This document shows positions 25,046 through 33,490 of a stretch of 64,000 bases of DNA, piece by piece. The notes beneath the pieces were generated by a model. That model did not search any database and had not been told where the DNA came from. It saw only the letters and a program-made list of their open reading frames with translations. The position numbers and the translations under genes are program-made. This DNA comes from Marinococcus halophilus (GTDB lineage: Bacteria; Bacillota; Bacilli; Bacillales; Marinococcaceae). Numbering within the stretch: position 1 is the first letter of the stretch; each line of letters opens with the position of its first letter. The stretch is from positions 1 through 64,000 of the forward strand of contig NZ_NPFA01000012.1 of NCBI RefSeq assembly GCF_002265875.1, given 5' to 3'.

Positions 25046-26233
25046 TTAAGCTGTATTCGAAGATGCAGCGGCATCTTTGCGTTCCATGCTGTGAAGGATG
25101 ACCGTTAGCAAAATACCGATGAGAGAGAGCGCCGCTCCGCAGAGTGTGAGCACAAAAAACGTGGCTCCCGCATTCAGTACGATAGTTCCAAGAGTAGCTC
25201 CGAGCGCATTGGCCAGGTTAAAAGCAGCTGCTGCTATCGTTCCGGCAAGAGAAGGCGCATGCTGACCGCTGATCAGCAGCTTGGCATTCAACAGCGGCAC
25301 CGTGCCAAATGCAAACATTCCAAGTAAAAAGCTTGCGACAAATAAAGTACCGATAACGCTGATCATTGGGATAAAGAAAACTAAAATAAGTGTCAAAAGC
25401 AGAAAAGCAATACGCAGCCTGCTCGTTAAATGGTGAAGCGGGATACGGCTGGAAAGGAAATTTCCGGCCACAGCCCCAGTACCGAAGGCAAATAACGCAA
25501 ACGTTACCCCCACTACGTCCACTCCGCCTATTTCGCGTAAAATTGGTTCCTTAAAGACGTAGGTGGTAAAAACACCGGAATAACCGAGAATCACGATCAT
25601 AAGCGTTATAAGAAATGTTTTCTCCTTGAAAACGCCCAGTTCATTTTTCACTTGCGGTATTTCAGAAGGTTTTTCGTTTGGCAGGGTCAGCACAAGTCCA
25701 ATTAGCGTAACAAGCCCAAGCCCAGCAATCATCCAAAATACGACTCTCCATTCAAGCACACCGCCCAGATATGAACCAAACGGCACCCCAAGCATAATAG
25801 ATATCGTTAAACCTCCCTGCACGGCAGCAATTGCCTGTCCTCTTTTCGACGGAGCCACAATATGGTGGGCCATGGCCAGGCTGAGGCCAAAAAAAGGAGC
25901 GTGGATCGCTGCTGAAATCAGGCGTGCGATCACAAGTACAGTAAAAGACGTAGCCATTGCTGCTAAAACGTTACTTAACACAAAAACCGCCATACAGGAA
26001 ACCAGTACCGGCTTGACTGGAAATTTCATCGTCGTTATACGAAATATCGGTCCAATCACTGCCACACTGATAGCGTACACACTAAGCAAAAGTCCTGTTA
26101 GTGAAACGGGTACATCCAAATCATTTGATAATTGAGTGACAAGACCAGTAATTACGTATTCCGTCATCCCGATGGAAAAAGTTCCTATCATAAAAGCGAT
26201 AATAATGGCCCGGTTCGTACGAAAAATACTCAT
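25046..26233 (-). CDS. MFS transporter, DHA1 family
   Basis: A 395-residue protein with 12 predicted membrane segments. The N-terminal FMIGTFSIGMTEYVITGL and the AAIHAPFFGLSLAMA stretch near residue 110 are typical of the AraJ/YdhP-like DHA1 exporters, which expel drugs, sugars or arabinose-like compounds. ATG at 26233 is preferred; GTG at 26242 would give three extra residues but sits inside the AGAGGTGG ribosome binding site. Substrate unknown. It lies on its own between two terminators. Confidence 0.88.
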   Translation of the reverse strand: MSIFRTNRAIIIAFMIGTFSIGMTEYVITGLVTQLSNDLDVPVSLTGLLLSVYAISVAVIGPIFRITTMKFPVKPVLVSCMAVFVLSNVLAAMATSFTVLVIARLISAAIHAPFFGLSLAMAHHIVAPSKRGQAIAAVQGGLTISIMLGVPFGSYLGGVLEWRVVFWMIAGLGLVTLIGLVLTLPNEKPSEIPQVKNELGVFKEKTFLITLMIVILGYSGVFTTYVFKEPILREIGGVDVVGVTFALFAFGTGAVAGNFLSSRIPLHHLTSRLRIAFLLLTLILVFFIPMISVIGTLFVASFLLGMFAFGTVPLLNAKLLISGQHAPSLAGTIAAAAFNLANALGATLGTIVLNAGATFFVLTLCGAALSLIGILLTVILHSMERKDAAASSNTA

Positions 26234-26305
26234 CTCTGCCACCTCTTTTTAATAAACTATGAGAGACCATAGTAAAGCGTTTAACCTCGCTTGTCCAGTC
26301 CCCCT

Positions 26306-26333
26306 AAAAAATGCTGCCGTCGAAACGGCAGCA
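26306..26333 (-). terminator. Terminator of the HD-domain gene
   Basis: Perfect 9-bp arms TGCTGCCGT and ACGGCAGCA with a 4-nt loop are followed on the minus strand by T6. It lies 22 bp after the HD gene stop. Confidence 0.9.
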
Positions 26334-26354
26334 CTTCTATTTATTATCAATTTT

Positions 26355-26993
26355 CTATTCCTTCCACGGAGAATGCAGAACGCATTCACAAAAGTCCGGG
26401 CTTTTATAATCCGGCATAAATCGCTCACAGACGTCTGCTTTAATATTTCCGAATGTGGTTTCGGGCTTGTGCTTGAACCCTTCATAAAAAGCGGGAAGGA
26501 TTTTTTCTTTAAAATTATTCCGGGGGTATGCGCTCACCACCTCTTCCCGTAACTTTTCCGGGAACTGGTGATAGCCATCTCCCATGACGTCGAGCCCTAC
26601 TCCTGAATAAAGAAGCGAAACCTCCGACTCTTTATATTCGGCAACGCCAATCGTGGTATGAAGGGCAATAGCATCCCACACAAGACGGATAGATTCATCC
26701 TCCATATTATGCTGCTGAAGGAAACTGCGGGCTGCATTCGCCCCGTCCACCTCAAAACGTTTATCCGGGCTGCTGTATTGACTGGTCAACCCGAGATCAT
26801 GAAATAATGCACTCACATATAACAGCTCCGAATCATACTTCAACCCGGCTTCCCTTCCCTGAATTTCTCCAAAAAGGTACGCCCGGTTCGAGTGATTCCA
26901 AAGCAGTTCAGAGCCATACTCCCGCAATAGATCTGCTGCTTCTTTTGCTATTTTACTGTCAGGTATTTTTACACCTGCTACACTGTTTGCCAT
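26355..26993 (-). CDS. HD-domain hydrolase (cyanamide hydratase-like)
   Basis: A 212-residue protein. An HD-type metal site is formed by His34 (WNHSNRAYLFG), the His-Asp pair in ALFHDLGLT near residue 64 and later His residues (ALHTT near 111). The order NHSNRxYLF...FHDxGL is typical of the HD proteins annotated as cyanamide hydratase or HDIG hydrolase. The reaction in this organism is unknown. An AGGAGGAG site precedes the ATG, and the gene is monocistronic. Confidence 0.8.
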   Translation of the reverse strand: MANSVAGVKIPDSKIAKEAADLLREYGSELLWNHSNRAYLFGEIQGREAGLKYDSELLYVSALFHDLGLTSQYSSPDKRFEVDGANAARSFLQQHNMEDESIRLVWDAIALHTTIGVAEYKESEVSLLYSGVGLDVMGDGYHQFPEKLREEVVSAYPRNNFKEKILPAFYEGFKHKPETTFGNIKADVCERFMPDYKSPDFCECVLHSPWKE

Positions 26994-27203
26994 TTACAAT
27001 TCTCCTCCTTTTTCTATATGTTTGCCTCCTGCTATTAGAAGATTTCCCCTCAACGCCTTTATGTATGCGTGTTTTTAACAAGCAGGCTCCTGCGCTTATT
27101 ATTGTCGTTTGCCTACGGCTTCCGTGTTAAGCTTAAAATAGTTTAAATACACAGCCACGCCTTTTGTATACTGCCAGGTTTCTGCCGTCAAAGGAGGGAA
27201 AAT

Positions 27204-27857
27204 ATGCGCTCACGCTTGAATGTTGTCAAAGGCTGCCTGTTTGTAGCTGCTTTAATCGGATTGTATTATCTCTTCAACGTTAGACTAAGCATCCACCCAA
27301 AAGAAATTCAGGAATTTATCACTTCGTTTGGCTGGATTTCACCGGTCATTTTTCTGGTTGCTTACACACTCGCTCCCTTTATTTATTTTCCTTCCTCCCT
27401 GCTGTCTATTACTGCAAGTATTACTTATGGCATTTGGCCTGGAATTCTCTATATATGGACGGGTGCTCTTGGCGGCGCAACCAGCGGATATTTTATTGGG
27501 CGTTTTATGGGGAGAACCATATTCAGCAAGCGCCAAATTCCATGGAATGTCCGTATGAGGTACCTGATGGAAAACCGCGGGTTCCTGGTTGTACTGGTGC
27601 TGCGGCTTATCCCGCTGATGGGGTTCAGCATGCTCAGCTATTTGTCTGGTTTTTCGAAAATCAAATACTCACATTTCATCTCAGCGACCATGATTGGTAT
27701 TATCCCCGGAATGCTGATGTACGGAACGTTCGGGCAAAGCATCGTCTCCGGCAGCCGCCTTCTGCTCTGGATCGCAATCGCATTTCTTTTTATTTTAAGC
27801 GCGGCCGGTTTTTTTCTTCGAAAGAAAATCAAAAAATGGCTCGGCCTGCAGCCATAA
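27204..27857 (+). CDS. TVP38/TMEM64 family membrane protein (second copy)
   Basis: A 217-residue membrane protein of the same length as the one at 5021-5674, and alike across its whole length (for example FGWISPVIF versus FGWWAPVIF, VLRLIPLMGF versus VLRLIPIVSF, KKWLGL versus KRWLGL at the end). Five or six membrane segments are seen. No function beyond the VTT/DedA-type superfamily can be given. The start follows AAAGGAGGG. The two genes are paralogues 22 kb apart, not a tandem duplication. Confidence 0.85.
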   Translation: MRSRLNVVKGCLFVAALIGLYYLFNVRLSIHPKEIQEFITSFGWISPVIFLVAYTLAPFIYFPSSLLSITASITYGIWPGILYIWTGALGGATSGYFIGRFMGRTIFSKRQIPWNVRMRYLMENRGFLVVLVLRLIPLMGFSMLSYLSGFSKIKYSHFISATMIGIIPGMLMYGTFGQSIVSGSRLLLWIAIAFLFILSAAGFFLRKKIKKWLGLQP

Positions 27858-27888
27858 AAAAGCTGGAGGCCTCTTCGGCACTCCAGCA
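27855..27888 (-). terminator. Terminator between convergent TVP38 and SSS genes
   Basis: GCTGGAG and CTCCAGC arms with a 12-nt loop are followed on the minus strand by T6, just after the SSS symporter stop; it may also stop the TVP38 transcript. Confidence 0.75.
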
Positions 27889-27908
27889 CTTTCGATATTC
27901 ATTTCTTG

Positions 27909-29495
27909 TTACCCGGCAAGTCCAATAGGAGAGAACAGCAGGTACGTCGCTACCACCGTAATAATAATGACTGCACTCACCCATTTTCTGTGCTTCCACG
28001 GAGTCATATCCACTTTGTTGATATTTTCCTGGAATTCAAACGGTTTATCGATCGGTTTCAATCGGCTTACCAGCCATAAAACGAGGATGTCGACAAAGAA
28101 CAACACGCTGAAGGCATACAGATAATGATAATCCATAAACAGCCAGAAAATACCATAGAGTACCACGTGAGTGATAAATGTCACTTTTGCGGCAAAGGCA
28201 GTACCATATTTGAAATAAAACCCGAGGATGATAATGACAAGCAACGGCATACTGTATAATCCATTAAACGACTGGACAACGTTGTACAGTCCCGACGGCG
28301 CAAACGAAATCAGCGGGGCGATTAAAATAGCTATCAAAGCTACTATCACTGTTATCAACTTACCAGCACGTGCCACCTGTCTGTCGCTTGCATCCTTTTT
28401 AATTAATGGCTTGTAAAAATCCAGGGTAAATAACGTGGCTGTGGCATTCAGAGCGCCCACAAAGGAACTTAAAATAGCTCCAAAAATAATGGCTGCAAAA
28501 ATCCCTTCCACCGACGGAGGAAGCACTTCTGTAACTAAGCGCGGATACGCGTTGTCTGCAGTTCTAAGCTCTCCGCCAAATAAATTGAACGCAATAATAC
28601 CTGGAAATACGAGGAACAGCGCACCAAATATTTTAAAGAAACCTACATATAAAGCACCCTTCTGGCTTTCCTTCAAGTTTCTTCCTGCCAGTGCCTTCTG
28701 CACGATCATCTGATTTGTGCACCAGAAAAACAGGTTATTAAAAAACATTCCTAAAAAGAGCGTCGGCCACGGCACGTAAGCCGAATCAATAGCGCCGATC
28801 GAGTTTAATTTTTCAGGAGTATTGGCCTGAATCGTTTCCATCCCGCGGAAAAAGTTACCGTCGCCTAAAGCCATCAGTCCAAGCACAGGAATCGTTAACC
28901 CGCCGACCAAAAGAGCAATGCCATAAACGGTATCGCTGAAAGCGCTTAACCTTAAGCCGCCCATCAAAAGATATAAAAGACCGATAAGCCCGGTCAATCC
29001 AGCGATAAAGGCAACGGCAGTTAAAGGCTCTACGCCGAGTAATTGATCTACGGCAAAAATTTGATTAAATACGAGTGAGCCGGAGTACAACACGACGGGT
29101 AAGAAAGAAGTCATATAAGTAAAAATAAAAAGAAAAGAAGCAATTCGTTTCGTCGTTTTGTCGTAACGGCTCTCGATGAAATCGGTAACAGTATCTACGC
29201 CGTATTTTAAGTATTTCGGAAGAAACACAAGTGCCAGTAATACAATTGCTATAGCAGAGGTTACTTCCCACGCCATTACTTCCATCCCGGAAGCATAACT
29301 TTGGCCATTCTGTCCCACAATCTGCTCTGTGGACAAGTTCGTCATAATAATTGTTCCGGCAATTGTAATACCTGTTAAACTTCTGCCGGCAAGAAAATAT
29401 CCTTCAGCGCTGTCCGTTTTAACTGACCGGCTGCGGGTATAAGCAAAAAGCCAGATTGCCCCGACGATCATGATAAATGTGATAAGAGATAAAAT
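27909..29495 (-). CDS. Sodium:solute symporter (SSS/SLC5 family), probable ATT start
   Basis: A 528-residue membrane carrier with 13-14 hydrophobic segments. Family marks are the GYFLAGRSLTG stretch near residue 30, the unwound first-helix region TNLSTEQIVG near 53 and the conserved GGLRLSAFSDTVYG near 175. It takes up a sugar, amino acid or related solute with Na+. Start choice: AAAGGGGGG lies six bases before an ATT codon at 29495, and no in-frame ATG, GTG or TTG lies nearby. An in-frame TTG at 29621 would add 42 unlikely residues and overlap a cre-like box; the next ATG (29471) would cut into helix 1. Confidence 0.82.
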   Translation of the reverse strand: MLSLITFIMIVGAIWLFAYTRSRSVKTDSAEGYFLAGRSLTGITIAGTIIMTNLSTEQIVGQNGQSYASGMEVMAWEVTSAIAIVLLALVFLPKYLKYGVDTVTDFIESRYDKTTKRIASFLFIFTYMTSFLPVVLYSGSLVFNQIFAVDQLLGVEPLTAVAFIAGLTGLIGLLYLLMGGLRLSAFSDTVYGIALLVGGLTIPVLGLMALGDGNFFRGMETIQANTPEKLNSIGAIDSAYVPWPTLFLGMFFNNLFFWCTNQMIVQKALAGRNLKESQKGALYVGFFKIFGALFLVFPGIIAFNLFGGELRTADNAYPRLVTEVLPPSVEGIFAAIIFGAILSSFVGALNATATLFTLDFYKPLIKKDASDRQVARAGKLITVIVALIAILIAPLISFAPSGLYNVVQSFNGLYSMPLLVIIILGFYFKYGTAFAAKVTFITHVVLYGIFWLFMDYHYLYAFSVLFFVDILVLWLVSRLKPIDKPFEFQENINKVDMTPWKHRKWVSAVIIITVVATYLLFSPIGLAG

Positions 29496-29539
29496 AACAA
29501 GCCCCCCTTTAGTTGTATGTCTATGACATATTTCAAAAA

Positions 29540-29573
29540 TTGAAACAAAACAATTGTTATTATTTTGTTTCAA
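29540..29573. promoter_or_regulatory. Inverted repeat in the SSS leader
   Basis: Perfect 11-bp arms TTGAAACAAAA and TTTTGTTTCAA enclose 12 bases that contain CAATTG. It lies 44 bp upstream of the symporter start, and its GAAAC/GTTTC cores resemble those of the palindrome at 29674, so one regulator may bind both. Confidence 0.5.
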
Positions 29574-29624
29574 CTTCTCCCCCTTCGGCGGGGTTGTTTT
29601 TATTCTAACCGAAATTATCAATAA

Positions 29625-29638
29625 GGTAAACGCTTTCC
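29625..29638 (-). promoter_or_regulatory. cre-like site upstream of the SSS symporter
   Basis: GGAAAGCGTTTACC on the minus strand matches 12 of 14 cre positions. It lies between the two palindromes at 29540 and 29674. Confidence 0.5.
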
Positions 29639-29673
29639 TAAAAATATTTTTAATTTTTGGTCAACTGTACATA

Positions 29674-29695
29674 AGTTACGAAACCTGTTTCGTAA
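29674..29695. promoter_or_regulatory. Perfect palindromic operator candidate
   Basis: Perfect 10-bp arms GTTACGAAAC and GTTTCGTAAC are separated by CT. It lies in the 257-bp region between the acyl-CoA synthetase stop and the symporter start and has the form of a TetR- or LacI-type operator. Confidence 0.55.
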
Positions 29696-29703
29696 CAACT
29701 TAA

Positions 29704-29735
29704 GACTGCCCTGCAGCATATGCCGCAGGGCAGTC
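29704..29735 (-). terminator. Terminator of the acyl-CoA synthetase gene
   Basis: Perfect 11-bp arms GACTGCCCTGC and GCAGGGCAGTC enclose 10 nt; only a weak T stretch follows on the minus strand. Confidence 0.65.
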
Positions 29736-29752
29736 GAATCAGGCTGCTTATA

Positions 29753-31342
29753 CTATTGATTTTTGTTCGCTTTTGCAAGCTCCTGTTCGCGGAGTTCAAT
29801 ACGGCGGATTTTCGCAGAGCTTGTTTTTGGCAATGATTCTACAAACTCAATCCGGCGTGGATACTTATATGGGGCGGTCATTTCTTTAACATGGTTTTGC
29901 AGTTCTTTCGTTAGAGCCTCTTCATTTTCCACCTGGCCGTTAGGTACAATAAATGCCTTCACGACGTTGCCGCGGATATCGTCGGGACTTGCAACTGCGG
30001 CGCATTCCTTGACGGAAGGATGTTTTGTAAGTGCATCCTCTACTTCAAAGGGCCCGATGGTATAGCCTGAACTGATAATGATATCATCACTGCGTCCCTG
30101 GAACCAGTAGTAATTATCCTCGTCCTTCATCGCCCTGTCACCGGTTAAAAAGTAATCGCCCTGGTAGGAATCATTCGTACGTTCGGGCTCTCTGTAATAG
30201 CCCTGAAACAGCGATGGAAGATCACGATGCACAGCGATATTGCCAATTTCATTGGCCTTCGCCGGCTTGCCGTCTTCATCCACTATTTCAATAAACTGTT
30301 CGATCATTGGTTTGCCCATGGAACCTATTTTTTCAGGCACGCCCTTCAGTGTTCCGATAAGCAGCGTACTTTCTGTCTGCCCGTATCCATCGCGAACCGG
30401 AAGGTTAAATTTATCGCGGAACACTTGAATGACCTCTTCATTTAAAGGCTCTCCTGCTGAAACAGCACTGTGCATCGCTGAAAGATCATATCTTTCGAGA
30501 CCGTCAATTTTCGCCATTAGCCGGTACTCTGTCGGCGTGCAGCAAAGCACATTGACCTGTTCGTCCTGAAGCAGCTGCAGATAAGTTTCCGGATCAAAAC
30601 GGCCGTTATAGGCGAACCCGGTGGCACCCTGGCCCAGAACAGATAAAAACGGGCTCCAGACCCATTTCTGCCAGCCTGGTCCGGCGGTAGCCCAGACAAC
30701 ATCGTTTTCATGAATGTCGAGCCACTCGTCTGCCGCTACCCTAAGATGGGCGTATGCCCAGCCATGGCTGTGCACGACAGCTTTTGGTTTCCCAGTCGTT
30801 CCCGAAGTATAAGGAAGAAAGGCAGTGTCATCACGGTGAGTCTGTACAATGTTAAAGCTTTGGGACTCTTCTGCTGCCATTGATTCAAGCTCTTTCCATC
30901 CCTCTTTACTGCCACCGATCATCAGCTTATGCTCGAGGGTTTCCGGCATAGGATCCATCCGGTCGATTTCCTCTGCGTACGGAGCATACGAAATGATCGC
31001 GTGGGAGCCGGAATGGTCCGCCCGGTACTTGATATCATCCGCCCGGAGCATTTCTGAAGAAGGAATAATCACAAGTCCTGCTTTCAGGCAAGCGTAATAC
31101 GCAACATAGGCTTCCACAAGCCGGGGAACCATGACAAGCACCTTATCTCCTTTGGAAAGTCCAAGGCCGGTAAGGACGTTGGCATACTGATTGGCCTGCT
31201 GAATCAGTTCATGATATGTAACCTCGCGGCGGCTTCCTTTATCGTCCTGCCATTTCAATGCCAGGCGATCAGAATCATAGCGTTCCATTTCTTCGATTAA
31301 ATTATAGGTTTCATTTGGTGTCAGCTGACTTGCATTAATCAT
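29753..31342 (-). CDS. AMP-forming acyl-CoA synthetase
   Basis: A 529-residue member of the ANL adenylating superfamily. The P-loop-like LPYTSGTTGKPK lies near residue 176, DGYGQTES near 315, the hinge TGDRA/WFQGRSDDIIISSGYTIGP near 395-420 and the catalytic C-terminal lysine in KTSSAKIRR near 511. It activates a carboxylic acid with ATP and CoA. Length and the WATAGPGWQKWVWSP stretch resemble medium-chain acyl-CoA synthetases (YtcI/AcsM type) rather than true acetyl-CoA synthetase. The neighbouring SSS symporter could supply its substrate, but the intervening terminator and promoter region argues for separate control. Confidence 0.9.
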   Translation of the reverse strand: MINASQLTPNETYNLIEEMERYDSDRLALKWQDDKGSRREVTYHELIQQANQYANVLTGLGLSKGDKVLVMVPRLVEAYVAYYACLKAGLVIIPSSEMLRADDIKYRADHSGSHAIISYAPYAEEIDRMDPMPETLEHKLMIGGSKEGWKELESMAAEESQSFNIVQTHRDDTAFLPYTSGTTGKPKAVVHSHGWAYAHLRVAADEWLDIHENDVVWATAGPGWQKWVWSPFLSVLGQGATGFAYNGRFDPETYLQLLQDEQVNVLCCTPTEYRLMAKIDGLERYDLSAMHSAVSAGEPLNEEVIQVFRDKFNLPVRDGYGQTESTLLIGTLKGVPEKIGSMGKPMIEQFIEIVDEDGKPAKANEIGNIAVHRDLPSLFQGYYREPERTNDSYQGDYFLTGDRAMKDEDNYYWFQGRSDDIIISSGYTIGPFEVEDALTKHPSVKECAAVASPDDIRGNVVKAFIVPNGQVENEEALTKELQNHVKEMTAPYKYPRRIEFVESLPKTSSAKIRRIELREQELAKANKNQ

Positions 31343-31556
31343 AATTACATATCTCCCTTACCACTATTTTATCTTTTTCCATCATATGCGCCGCAGCAGT
31401 GTATGTCCACTTATACGCCTAAAGAATCTGATTATTCCCATTATGATTTTATCTTTTTTTCATGTTTGTGGGAAGAAGGAAACGGTTATAGCAGGAGAGG
31501 AACGTTTTTGTACGGTAACTACTATTGATTTGGAAGCAGAAAGGATGAATGTCACG

Positions 31557-31892
31557 ATGAATATTATTATCAGTAAACCTAATGAGGAAATTGAAGTCCG
31601 CGAAGTAGAGGGACAAAATGATATCTACAGTATCATGGGCAATGACGCTATCATGCTCGAAATGATTCCGGAGCTTGATATTTACGCGCTTGCAAACGAA
31701 AATCAGTATGAAGAAGCGGATTATAAAGTAGAATCCAAGCAGTTCGGGGATCTTACGAATAAATACTCCCTGACCGGAACGTCCGTTATATTAACGTTAG
31801 ACGCTGCCGGCAACTATGCTGAATTGAACGACGAGCAGATTGAAGCTGTCCGTCAGCTACAGGAAGTCCGCGGCGGCAATTTAAACAGCTAA
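31557..31892 (+). CDS. Conserved hypothetical protein, possible DUF3846-like
   Basis: A 111-residue acidic protein with no membrane segment. The opening MNIIISKPNEEIEVREVEG and the C-terminal TGTSVILTLDAAGNY...LNDEQIEAV are reminiscent of DUF3846 small proteins, but this is only a visual impression. ATG at 31557 is preferred, 11 bases after AAAGGA; ATG at 31545 lies directly on the ribosome binding site. A longer frame from 31386 would add an unrelated hydrophobic leader. It is divergent from the acyl-CoA synthetase gene. Confidence 0.65.
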   Translation: MNIIISKPNEEIEVREVEGQNDIYSIMGNDAIMLEMIPELDIYALANENQYEEADYKVESKQFGDLTNKYSLTGTSVILTLDAAGNYAELNDEQIEAVRQLQEVRGGNLNS

Positions 31893-31914
31893 TCATTTCC
31901 CAGCTAAATATTAA

Positions 31915-31946
31915 TAAAAAAAGAGAGGCTTACGAGCCTCTCTTTA
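31915..31946. terminator. Bidirectional terminator overlapping the end of the Rieske gene
   Basis: Perfect AAAGAGAGGCT and AGCCTCTCTTT arms with a 4-nt loop. The Rieske gene's last codons form one arm, and its TAA (31930-31932) reaches into the loop. A and T runs on both sides let it stop the hypothetical gene and the Rieske transcript. Confidence 0.85.
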
Positions 31947-32295
31947 ATTCTACATATACATAGCTGTCTTTTACATAAGCGGAAAACTCTTTTAGTTTAC
32001 CTTTTACCGGCGCAAGCGGTTTGCCGCTTTCCCGGAGATTATACTCTCTTCCATGCCACGGGCACCGGACGATATCTCCTTCATGTTCAAAGGAATACTC
32101 GCCGGGTGCGGTGCTCATAGGCGCCCCGTCAATTTTGCCCTTCGACATGCAGGCGCCCTGGTGGGGACACCGGTCGATAAATGCCCGGATTTCCCCCTCG
32201 GACGTCCGGCAGACAAAAACTGGGATATTATCGACGCTCCCCGGAATCATCTCCTGCTTTTCCAATTCCTCTTCCCTGCAGATAACGGCTGCCAT
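31930..32295 (-). CDS. Rieske [2Fe-2S] ferredoxin-like protein
   Basis: A 121-residue soluble Rieske protein. The two cluster-binding boxes are CPHQGACM (Cys43, His45) and CPWHGREY (Cys78, His81). The spacing fits a Rieske-type ferredoxin or the N-terminal part of a ring-hydroxylating oxygenase, but no catalytic oxygenase domain is attached. Its ATG overlaps the amidohydrolase stop by one base (TGATG), so the two are translationally coupled. It probably carries electrons for, or together with, the partner enzyme (inference). Confidence 0.92.
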   Translation of the reverse strand: MAAVICREEELEKQEMIPGSVDNIPVFVCRTSEGEIRAFIDRCPHQGACMSKGKIDGAPMSTAPGEYSFEHEGDIVRCPWHGREYNLRESGKPLAPVKGKLKEFSAYVKDSYVYVELKRGS

Positions 32296-33398
32296 CAGAT
32301 ATCCCTCCGTGCCGGAAGCTTCGGATAGAACCTTCTCGCATTCTCCCCGTATATCCGCTCAAGCACGTCGTCTCCCAGACCCTTTGGCATTGCTTCGTCC
32401 GGAGAATCATAATCCCAGTGCGGATAATCCGTACTAAAGCAGATAATTTCGTCGGTTCCCATCTGCTCTACTAAAAGATTCCATTCTTTTCTGCTCATTT
32501 CTTCAAGTGGCTGGGTCGTAAACGCCATCCGATTTTTGATGGTATCACTCGGCATCGTCGTTACCCACGGCACTTCGTGACGAAGATCCTTAAACTGCTG
32601 ATCGAGTTTTTTCATTAAAAATGGCACATATGTGAACCCTCCCTCAATCATCATCAGCTTCAGATTTGGATATTTTTCAAATACCCCGTTGAAAATCATG
32701 CTCGTAATCTGTGCCATATGAGACGTGGCAATCAAGGCATGCCATTCAATAAAGTATCTCGGCCATTTCCCGAGCGGAGCCGGCGGTTCGTTATGGTGCA
32801 TGCCGATCATCAGGTCATGGCGCTCAGCAGCTTCAAATATTGGGTGGTAGTATGGGTCGCCCCACGCGATATCATCAATGGGCAAAAGCACCTGAATCAT
32901 TTTTGGGTGAGAGCCGACGCGTTCAATTTCTTTTACCGAGTTCGTTACTTCCTGGGCTGCAATATGAACGGATCCGTACAGTCGGCTGTCTTTATCCAAC
33001 CATTCATTAATCTGCCAATCATTGTAGGCACTGGCAAGTGCTGTGGCCATCTCGTACCATCCGTGCATAGAAGACGGAGATGGATCAAGCGCTCCAGTTA
33101 AAATACCGAATTCATGATTGTTAGCGTCAAGCAGCTGCTCCTGCATAAATGGAAGGCTTGTGCCTGCCGGCTTTCCGTCCGGCGTTTGTGCGTCAGCCCG
33201 GTCCACTCCGGCCACCGCGGGCTGGGTGAATGGCATATGTTTTTCCTGCTGCCAGTGGCAGTCTTCAATATATCTTCTCCACGGCTGCTCTAAGTATGGA
33301 AATAAGTCCTCATACATTACCCGTTCATGAATGTCAGTATCGATCAGGCTGTATTTCTTCATCTGGTTAGTTTTAGCTTCATTGTTTAAAGTCTGCAT
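32295..33398 (-). CDS. Amidohydrolase-family (ACMSD-like) metal-dependent hydrolase/decarboxylase
   Basis: A 367-residue TIM-barrel protein of amidohydrolase family 2. Visible marks are the first-strand DTDIHE near residue 20 (HxH form reduced to DxH), MHHNEP near 220, the barrel MIEGGFTYVP near 272, and STDYPHWDYDSP near 335 with the last-strand aspartate. Relatives include 2-amino-3-carboxymuconate-semialdehyde decarboxylase and gamma-resorcylate-type decarboxylases. Coupling to a Rieske protein suggests a role in breakdown of an aromatic or heterocyclic compound, but the substrate is open. A long leader with 10-bp repeats precedes it. Confidence 0.85.
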   Translation of the reverse strand: MQTLNNEAKTNQMKKYSLIDTDIHERVMYEDLFPYLEQPWRRYIEDCHWQQEKHMPFTQPAVAGVDRADAQTPDGKPAGTSLPFMQEQLLDANNHEFGILTGALDPSPSSMHGWYEMATALASAYNDWQINEWLDKDSRLYGSVHIAAQEVTNSVKEIERVGSHPKMIQVLLPIDDIAWGDPYYHPIFEAAERHDLMIGMHHNEPPAPLGKWPRYFIEWHALIATSHMAQITSMIFNGVFEKYPNLKLMMIEGGFTYVPFLMKKLDQQFKDLRHEVPWVTTMPSDTIKNRMAFTTQPLEEMSRKEWNLLVEQMGTDEIICFSTDYPHWDYDSPDEAMPKGLGDDVLERIYGENARRFYPKLPARRDI

Positions 33399-33490
33399 AA
33401 ATCAGCATCCTTCCTTTCGTCTACTTCCTAACCGTACCAGACCGTTCCTGAACTTAACAAAGCACACAAGCAGGCGTCCAGCTCTGTAAG

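Noticed and set aside
24910-25101. 63-codon open frame on the plus strand in an AT-rich gap
   Set aside because: No ribosome binding site, odd composition, and it overlaps the hairpin at 24989-25032 and the end of the MFS gene.
29496-29621. N-terminal extension of the SSS symporter from TTG 29621
   Set aside because: It adds 42 hydrophilic residues not expected in the family, overlaps the cre-like box and an inverted repeat, and has no well-placed ribosome binding site.
31386-31556. Hydrophobic leader before the 31557 protein
   Set aside because: No ribosome binding site at 31386 and the leader has no relation to the acidic protein; AAAGGA before 31557 marks the start.
32053-32437. Open frames on the plus strand opposite the Rieske and amidohydrolase genes
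   Set aside because: They mirror strong genes with catalytic motifs on the other strand and lack ribosome binding sites.
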